Below, in pieces: positions 59,236-64,000 of a stretch of DNA of 64,000 nucleotides (its first letter is position 1; every line of letters starts with the position of its first letter). A program made the translations under genes and the position numbers. Source of the DNA: Bdellovibrio sp. BCCA (GTDB lineage: Bacteria > Bdellovibrionota > Bdellovibrionia > Bdellovibrionales > Bdellovibrionaceae); contig NZ_JBBNAC010000001.1 in NCBI RefSeq assembly GCF_037996825.1, forward strand, positions 930,001-994,000. The letters run 5' to 3'. Under the pieces are notes generated by a model that was given only the letters and a program-made list of their open reading frames with translations, did no database searches and was not told the DNA's origin.

Positions 59236-60344
59236 GGTCTCTCCTTAATCATCACGCCGATCAACTCGCGATTTGGAATCGGTTGTTTGTCCGTACGGAA
59301 GAAGTCACTGACGTAGCCGCCTTTTGTACCCCAATCCGTTTTAATCTCTGCATGGCCCGCGTGATTTCTGTCACGCGTGTTGCGATAGATAAGAACGGCA
59401 CCTTTCGGAGCATCCTTTGGACTTTTGATCAAACCTTTGTAGCGTGGATCTTCAAGCATGTTGATGAAACCGCGACGTTTTAGATCACCGACGCCATAAC
59501 GCGCTTTTGATCCTGGAAGATAATCATCCACCAAGTCACCACCCAGAAGGGCGCGCTTCACGTAACGATAACAAAGTTTTTTTGAACGACGCTCTTTATT
59601 GCGCATTCCGTATTTGATAGATGCCTCGGCCTCTTCACTTAAAGAGTAACGAGCAACACCTGGGAATTTCGCCCATTTTGGATCTGGAATTTTAGGATTG
59701 GCCGCTTTTTCAACTTCGGTTTTAACATCGCGAATATCGGAACGATTTTTATCGGCGACACCAGGTTGAGATGTGGAGCACGTCGCACAGAAATCGCCTT
59801 CTGTCTTTTTAGGATCGTCGACTTTTGCGAGATTCGGGTCCGTAGATTTGACGGGTTTTTGTTCACGAAGAACTTCTTCTTTTGTAGGAAGGTGAGCGTC
59901 CTCGGTGCCTTCAGATGGAATACCCCCACCTTCGCGCTTTGCACGAGAGGTGAGAGCGATTTCGGGATCTTGAACTTCGGATCCCTCTTTATCCTTAAAT
60001 GTCAGCCATGGGTCTTTTTGAGAAAAGTAAACCCAGGTTTCGTCGCCCACTTTAGGAAGAGTTCCTTTGTTATTGTGACCTTCAGCCACTTTCGTGATGC
60101 GAACTTTGATTCCATAAGAACCTGTGCGGCTAAGTTTGCGCGTCTCAAGCACCGTCCCTTCGGAACCTTCAGGAATCAGATACTTGATGTTGCGGGCGTT
60201 TTTACGGAAATCAAGTGAAGAGCGACCGTTGAGATCTCCCGTCAAAATGAGTTCTTGCAAATCATCGGGACCTTGGGCAACAGCCGAAGTCGCGGTGATC
60301 AGAAGAGCAACTAGTATGCGAGAAAAACGATTCAACAAATTCAA
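59232..60344 (-). CDS. Secreted CHAP/NlpC-like protein
   Basis: 370 residues from a TTG at 60344, chosen because CAGGAG lies 6 bases before it; the signal peptide is then LNLLNRFSRILVALLITATSAVAQ. Residues about 40-130 are a small beta domain (SYGIKVRITKVAEGHNNKG, DETWVYFSQKDPWLTF), about 130-235 a disordered charged stretch, and about 250-370 resembles a cysteine amidase: KKLCYRYVKRAL then GAVLIYRNTRDRNHAGHAEIKT. The Cys and His pair fits CHAP or NlpC/P60 enzymes, so murein hydrolysis is possible. Coupled with the following helical protein. Confidence 0.7.
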   Translation of the reverse strand: MNLLNRFSRILVALLITATSAVAQGPDDLQELILTGDLNGRSSLDFRKNARNIKYLIPEGSEGTVLETRKLSRTGSYGIKVRITKVAEGHNNKGTLPKVGDETWVYFSQKDPWLTFKDKEGSEVQDPEIALTSRAKREGGGIPSEGTEDAHLPTKEEVLREQKPVKSTDPNLAKVDDPKKTEGDFCATCSTSQPGVADKNRSDIRDVKTEVEKAANPKIPDPKWAKFPGVARYSLSEEAEASIKYGMRNKERRSKKLCYRYVKRALLGGDLVDDYLPGSKARYGVGDLKRRGFINMLEDPRYKGLIKSPKDAPKGAVLIYRNTRDRNHAGHAEIKTDWGTKGGYVSDFFRTDKQPIPNRELIGVMIKERP

Positions 60345-60418
60345 ATTGATACTCCTGAGCCTCTCTTCGGAGTTCTCATCCAAAGTAAGAGGCTAGGAGG
60401 GAATATTTGGACAAAGGT

Positions 60419-61810
60419 CTAGAACAAAGCGTTCTTAGGCGTTCTTGGGAACGGGATCACATCTCGAATATTTGTCATTCCGGTGATGTACATCATCATG
60501 CGCTCAAAGCCCAAACCGAAACCGGAGTGAGGGAAGCTGCCGTAACGACGCAAATCCATATAGAACGAATAATCCGCTGGATGAAGACCGACTTCACTCA
60601 TGCGTTTTTCAAGAAGCTCGAGGTTGTCTTCACGTTGAGAACCACCGATGATTTCGCCAATTCCAGGAGCCAGCAAATCCATCGCACGCACAGTTTTTTG
60701 GTCTTCGTTCAACTTCATATAGAAAGCTTTGATCTCTTTCGGATAGTCCGTCACGTACACCGGGCGTTTGAAATGTTCTTCGGCTAAGAAGCGTTCGTGT
60801 TCCGATTGCATGTCGATGCCCCACTTCACTGGGTACTCGAATTTTTTACCGGATTTTTCTAGGATCTCAATTGCCTCTGTGTAAGTGACACGACCGAATT
60901 CGCTGTTAAGGACGTTGTTCAATTTATCAAACAAGCCTTTTTCAACGAATTGGTTGAAGAATTCCATTTCCTCTGGGCATTGTTCCATCACGTAGCGGAT
61001 GATGTACTTGATCATCGCTTCGCCCAATTCCATATTCGCAGACAAGTCGGCGAAAGCGATCTCAGGCTCAATCATCCAGAACTCAGCCGCGTGGCGAGAG
61101 GTGTTTGAATTTTCCGCACGGAATGTAGGACCAAACGTGTAGATGTTACGGAAAGCCGCACAGAAAGTTTCACCGTTCAACTGACCACTCACTGTCAAAT
61201 TTGTCTCTTTGCCGAAGAAGTCTTGAGAGTTGTCGATCGTGCCGTCTTCTTTGCGTGGCGGTTTATCCAGTTTCAAAGTCGTTACACGGAACATTTCTCC
61301 AGCACCTTCCGCATCCGAGCCCGTGATGATCGGAGTTTGCACGTATACAAAACCTTGATCTTGGAAGAACTTGTGAATCGCGTAAGCCAAAACGGAACGC
61401 ACGCGGAAAACTGCAGAGAACGTATTTGTGCGCGGACGAAGATGCGCGATCTCACGCAAAAACTCAAAGCTGTGTCTTTTGTTTTGCAGAGGATACTCCG
61501 CATCCGCTTTTTGATAGATTTCAATTTTTGAAGCCATCACTTCAAAGTTTTGTCCAGCCCCTTGCGACTTGATCACTTTACCTGTGACATAGATTGAGCT
61601 TGTGATGGAAAGTTTTGCCACGTCTTCGAAGTTCGGCAAATTTGTATCAAAAACGACCTGCACACCTTTAAAGAAAGTTCCGTCATTAAGTTCAATGAAA
61701 CCGAAATTTTTTTGATCGCGGATCTTACGAACCCAACCCGAGAGTTTCACTTCTTTATCCAGATATTTTTCAGTATCTCTAAACAGAGATTTAACCAATG
61801 TCGTTTCCAT
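60419..61810 (-). CDS. asnS: Asparaginyl-tRNA synthetase
   Basis: 463 residues from the ATG at 61810 ([21 protein letters not shown]); the 44 codons upstream are not part of the family. AAAGGG is 10 bases before. An OB-fold anticodon domain (about 15-110: [18 protein letters not shown]) is followed by the class II core, with motif 2 near [21 protein letters not shown] and motif 3 [31 protein letters not shown] and the lack of the AspS insertions point to AsnS. It charges tRNA-Asn directly. Divergent from the zinc-ribbon gene. Confidence 0.95.
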   Translation of the reverse strand: METTLVKSLFRDTEKYLDKEVKLSGWVRKIRDQKNFGFIELNDGTFFKGVQVVFDTNLPNFEDVAKLSITSSIYVTGKVIKSQGAGQNFEVMASKIEIYQKADAEYPLQNKRHSFEFLREIAHLRPRTNTFSAVFRVRSVLAYAIHKFFQDQGFVYVQTPIITGSDAEGAGEMFRVTTLKLDKPPRKEDGTIDNSQDFFGKETNLTVSGQLNGETFCAAFRNIYTFGPTFRAENSNTSRHAAEFWMIEPEIAFADLSANMELGEAMIKYIIRYVMEQCPEEMEFFNQFVEKGLFDKLNNVLNSEFGRVTYTEAIEILEKSGKKFEYPVKWGIDMQSEHERFLAEEHFKRPVYVTDYPKEIKAFYMKLNEDQKTVRAMDLLAPGIGEIIGGSQREDNLELLEKRMSEVGLHPADYSFYMDLRRYGSFPHSGFGLGFERMMMYITGMTNIRDVIPFPRTPKNALF

Positions 61811-61954
61811 GAATTGAATGCCCTTTCGCTGGCAAATAAAATAGCGTTCTTTCGCGCACTTGTCTAATCTGCTTCGAAAATAGACTCTCACAATTTGCGG
61901 ATAACGCGAAAAGTCATTAGTCAGATTTTTACGTAAAATCAACAGGTTAAATTG

Positions 61955-61982
61955 AGACGGCGTCTTGCTGTGAAGACTTCAC
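61955..61982 (+). promoter_or_regulatory. Two palindromes upstream of the zinc-ribbon/ilvA pair
   Basis: AGACG-G-CGTCT at 61955-61965 and GTGAAG-A-CTTCAC at 61970-61982 are both perfect, 37 to 64 bases before the ATG at 62019. They could be operators. No certain promoter is seen beside them. Confidence 0.4.
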
Positions 61983-62018
61983 GAGCCTAAAATTGAGGAA
62001 TCTCGTAAAGGAGTACGT

Positions 62019-62267
62019 ATGTCGTCCAAAACCCATTTTCGCCTCTGCCATCGCTGCGGAAGTGTCAATTCAGCTGAGGATGAGCTGGTGACGACTTGTG
62101 AATGTTGTGGAAAGCATCTTGCGCCGTTTTATTTTTTCGACGAGAGTAGGGCCATGGGTATAAACCACTCGAATCTTTACTCCAGTGTGAAGGAGGCAAC
62201 CGAAACGCTGCTTCCGCACAAGGAGTATCCCCCTGTTTGGGGGTTAACGGCGTATTGGGAGTCGTAG
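62019..62267 (+). CDS. Small zinc-ribbon protein
   Basis: 82 residues with AAAGGAG before the ATG. Two cysteine knuckles, LCHRCGS and CECCGKH (about 9-32), give a CxxC...CxxC ribbon; the rest (FYFFDESRAMGINHSNLY, PPVWGLTAYWES) is conserved-looking but unassigned. It is 6 bases before the threonine deaminase start and shares a transcript. A nucleic-acid or protein partner role is likely; no specific function can be named. Confidence 0.75.
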   Translation: MSSKTHFRLCHRCGSVNSAEDELVTTCECCGKHLAPFYFFDESRAMGINHSNLYSSVKEATETLLPHKEYPPVWGLTAYWES

Positions 62268-62273
62268 TTCACC

Positions 62274-63485
62274 ATGAAAGTTACTTTCGCAGATATTCAA
62301 AAGGCTCGGGAGCTTATTAAAGATGTTATTTGTCCTACGGAGATGAGCCACTCGCTCAGCGCAAGTAAACTGGTTAACAGTGAAATCTATTTCAAATTTG
62401 AAAATACACAGCGCACGGGAAGTTTTAAATTCCGTGGCGCTTACAATAAGATTTCCAATCTGACTCCGGAAGAAAAAGCTCGCGGTGTGGTGGCAAGCTC
62501 TGCCGGAAATCACGCCCAGGGCGTGGCCCTCTCTGCGAGTCTGGCAGGCGTTAAAGCCACGATCGTGATGCCAGAGAACGCTTCAATCAGCAAAGCTTCA
62601 GCCACTCGCGCTTACGGTGCGAATGTGGTGTTAAAAGGCGAGATCTACGATGAAGCTTACGAATACGCACAAAAATTAGAAAAAGAAAATGGCTACACTT
62701 TCGTGCATCCTTACCAAGATCCTTACGTGATCGCAGGACAAGGAACCATCGGTATTGAAATTCTGGAGAAAGTTCCGGATCTTGATACCGTGATCGTACC
62801 AATTGGTGGCGGAGGTTTGATCAGCGGAATCGCTCTGGCTGTGAAATCCATCAATCCGAAAGTGCGCGTGATCGGAGTGCAAAGCGATCGTTCTCCGGGA
62901 ATGGCGCATCTCTTTAAAAAAGAACCACTAAGTCATATCAAAAGAGCCGCGACGATTGCGGATGGTATTGCGATCAAAAATCCTTCGCAAGTGATGTACG
63001 ATAATTTCATTTCCAAATACGTCGACGAAGTCGTGACGGTGAGTGATGACGAAATCGCAGAAGCGATTGTGTTCTTGATGGAAAGAGCGAAAGCGGTTGT
63101 CGAAGGTTCGGGAGCTGCGGCAATGGCCGCGGCGATGTCAGGTTCGCTCAGTCTGGGCAATAAATGCTGCGTGATTATCAGCGGCGGCAATATCGATTTA
63201 AATATCGTTTCTAAAATCATCGACCGTGGTCAGATCTTGCGCGGACGTCTTTGTGAACTTTCCGTGATCGTGGACGACTTGCCAGGAAACCTAAGCAAGC
63301 TCACGCAGGCAATCGCGGGTCAGAAGGCCAATATTTTAGAAGTTCATCACGACCGTGTTTCTAAAGGATTGTCGTTGCGTGAAACGCGTATCGATTTTGT
63401 TTTAGAGACTTCCAGCATTGAACATGTTGAAAAGATCAAACGTGCCCTTGAAGAAACTGGGGCGAAAATCATTCAAAGCACTTAA
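62274..63485 (+). CDS. ilvA: Threonine ammonia-lyase with ACT domain
   Basis: 403 residues, as in the short biosynthetic or TdcB-plus-ACT form. PLP lysine K52 in RTGSFKFRGAYNK, the serine loop SSAGNHAQGVA and VIVPIGGGGLISGIA bind the cofactor phosphate. About 325-403 is one ACT domain (LCELSVIVDDLPGNLSKLTQ), normally the site of isoleucine feedback. It turns threonine into 2-oxobutanoate and ammonia. No other ilv genes are here. Its last 84 bases are overlapped by the reading frame of the minus-strand solute-binding protein. Confidence 0.93.
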   Translation: MKVTFADIQKARELIKDVICPTEMSHSLSASKLVNSEIYFKFENTQRTGSFKFRGAYNKISNLTPEEKARGVVASSAGNHAQGVALSASLAGVKATIVMPENASISKASATRAYGANVVLKGEIYDEAYEYAQKLEKENGYTFVHPYQDPYVIAGQGTIGIEILEKVPDLDTVIVPIGGGGLISGIALAVKSINPKVRVIGVQSDRSPGMAHLFKKEPLSHIKRAATIADGIAIKNPSQVMYDNFISKYVDEVVTVSDDEIAEAIVFLMERAKAVVEGSGAAAMAAAMSGSLSLGNKCCVIISGGNIDLNIVSKIIDRGQILRGRLCELSVIVDDLPGNLSKLTQAIAGQKANILEVHHDRVSKGLSLRETRIDFVLETSSIEHVEKIKRALEETGAKIIQST

Positions 63486-63995
63486 AGAGATCGAAGACGG
63501 TTTTTCCCAGTCTTCCAGATTGTATTTTTCTAAAATCCGTCGCAGCTCTCCGCTGCGGCGAAGATCGTCAATGCCCTGATTTAAAATTTTCGCGTAGATC
63601 TTGGATTTCGGATTGTTCGGTGAAAATCCCACATATAAAAACGGTTCTGAGTCTTTCAGATTTGGACGGGCATTTTTCAAGAGGCCCAATGACTTGTTCG
63701 AGAAAATAAAGTCGGGGGCATCATTCTGGTTACTACCCAACAGTGCTTGGGCTTTATTGTTGCGAGTGTCTTTAAGAGCACGAACCCAAGTGCTGATTTT
63801 TACCTCTACTTTGTAACCTTGTTTTTCAAAAACCTGGCGAACGATTTCGACCATATAGCCGGGACGGGCAGAGTCTGGATTGCAGACGTAAGGACATGAA
63901 TAATCCGAGCGAAAAGAAATCGTGTTAGCCCATGTTTGAGTTGAAAATCCCAGAACTGTGGACGTCAAAATCCATGCGAACAAGATGCGTTTCAT
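63402..63995 (-). CDS. Shortened family-3 solute-binding protein
   Basis: 197 residues; signal peptide MKRILFAWILTSTVLGFSTQTWA. About 24-100 matches the first lobe of periplasmic amino-acid-type binding proteins (SARPGYMVEIVRQVFEKQGYKVEVK, RALKDTRNNKAQALLGSNQND). It then runs straight from APDFIFSNKSLGLLKNA to EPFLYVGFSPNNPKSKIYAKILNQG, the last helices, so the second lobe of about 90-100 residues is missing in frame. The last 30 residues, after LEDWEK, are antisense to ilvA. It may be a remnant or a degenerate binding protein. The ATG lies 5 bases from the window end, so its ribosome site is not visible. Confidence 0.6.
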   Translation of the reverse strand: MKRILFAWILTSTVLGFSTQTWANTISFRSDYSCPYVCNPDSARPGYMVEIVRQVFEKQGYKVEVKISTWVRALKDTRNNKAQALLGSNQNDAPDFIFSNKSLGLLKNARPNLKDSEPFLYVGFSPNNPKSKIYAKILNQGIDDLRRSGELRRILEKYNLEDWEKPSSISLSALNDFRPSFFKGTFDLFNMFNAGSL

Positions 63996-64000
63996 AAGGG

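Noticed and set aside
1-64000. tRNA, rRNA, CRISPR, insertion sequence or prophage
   Set aside because: The intergenic spaces are short and I saw no cloverleaf, spacer-repeat array or transposase-like frame.

Overview
The window looks like chromosome from a predatory or predator-like Gram-negative bacterium of the Bdellovibrio type (Bdellovibrionota). This is an inference from style and content, not from a marker gene: densely packed genes, many signal-peptide proteins and lipoproteins, a secreted trypsin-like protease, a MepA-type murein endopeptidase lipoprotein, beta-barrel proteins, PilZ-like proteins, a Gld-like ABC system, and a recurring GGTAC palindrome. No tRNA, rRNA, CRISPR array, insertion sequence or prophage was seen. 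No gene-free stretch exceeds 300 bases.

Layout. 1-6044: an envelope/efflux block (partial lipoprotein, TolC-like channel, small beta-barrel) divergent from an AcrB-like RND pump. 6045-11497: PilZ-like proteins, rsmG, a divergent LysR / YceI-YgiD pair, and thiL. 11577-23341: a phosphate and polyphosphate block (ppk1, a SixA-like phosphatase, a 1337-residue three-domain secreted hydrolase, Ppx/GppA, a porin-like barrel, phoU-phoB-phoR). 23397-32757: an RNA m5C methyltransferase, a 38-residue secreted peptide missing from ordinary ORF calls, an RqcH-like NFACT protein, a Gld-like ABC/DUF4340 operon continuing into a GHMP kinase and a DUF429 protein. 33034-45152: envelope and secreted proteins (DUF3015, DUF4105, MepA lipoprotein, a PTP-like lipoprotein lacking its arginine), CorA, an App1-like phosphatase, a HigBA-like toxin-antitoxin pair with a clear operator, and secG. 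45365-48953: a secreted protein followed by tmk-holB-tatD. 48966-49823: trypsin-like lipoprotein protease. 50084-55603: four tandem secreted paralogues. 55730-58797: gap-pgk-tpiA. 58798-64000: two secreted unknowns, asnS, a zinc ribbon with a threonine deaminase, and an apparently shortened solute-binding protein.

How they fit together. The phosphate block senses phosphate (PhoU/PhoB/PhoR), makes and breaks polyphosphate (PPK1, Ppx) and may scavenge phosphate esters with the large secreted hydrolase and the porin. The best candidate for an undescribed system is the four-gene set at 50084-55603. All four proteins share one domain of about 110 residues, but each carries a different partner: a six-fold 50-residue repeat, a four-fold DDDDGK repeat, or a glycine-zipper 17-kDa-antigen module, once with and once without a four-fold YASDGLN repeat. 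Two near-identical sigma-54-like promoters stand before the first and the fourth gene, which suggests joint regulation of an envelope-modifying protein set. The GGTACS-N-SGTACC palindrome is a second notable item: it ends genes as a terminator-like hairpin and in one case is translated inside a lipoprotein signal peptide.
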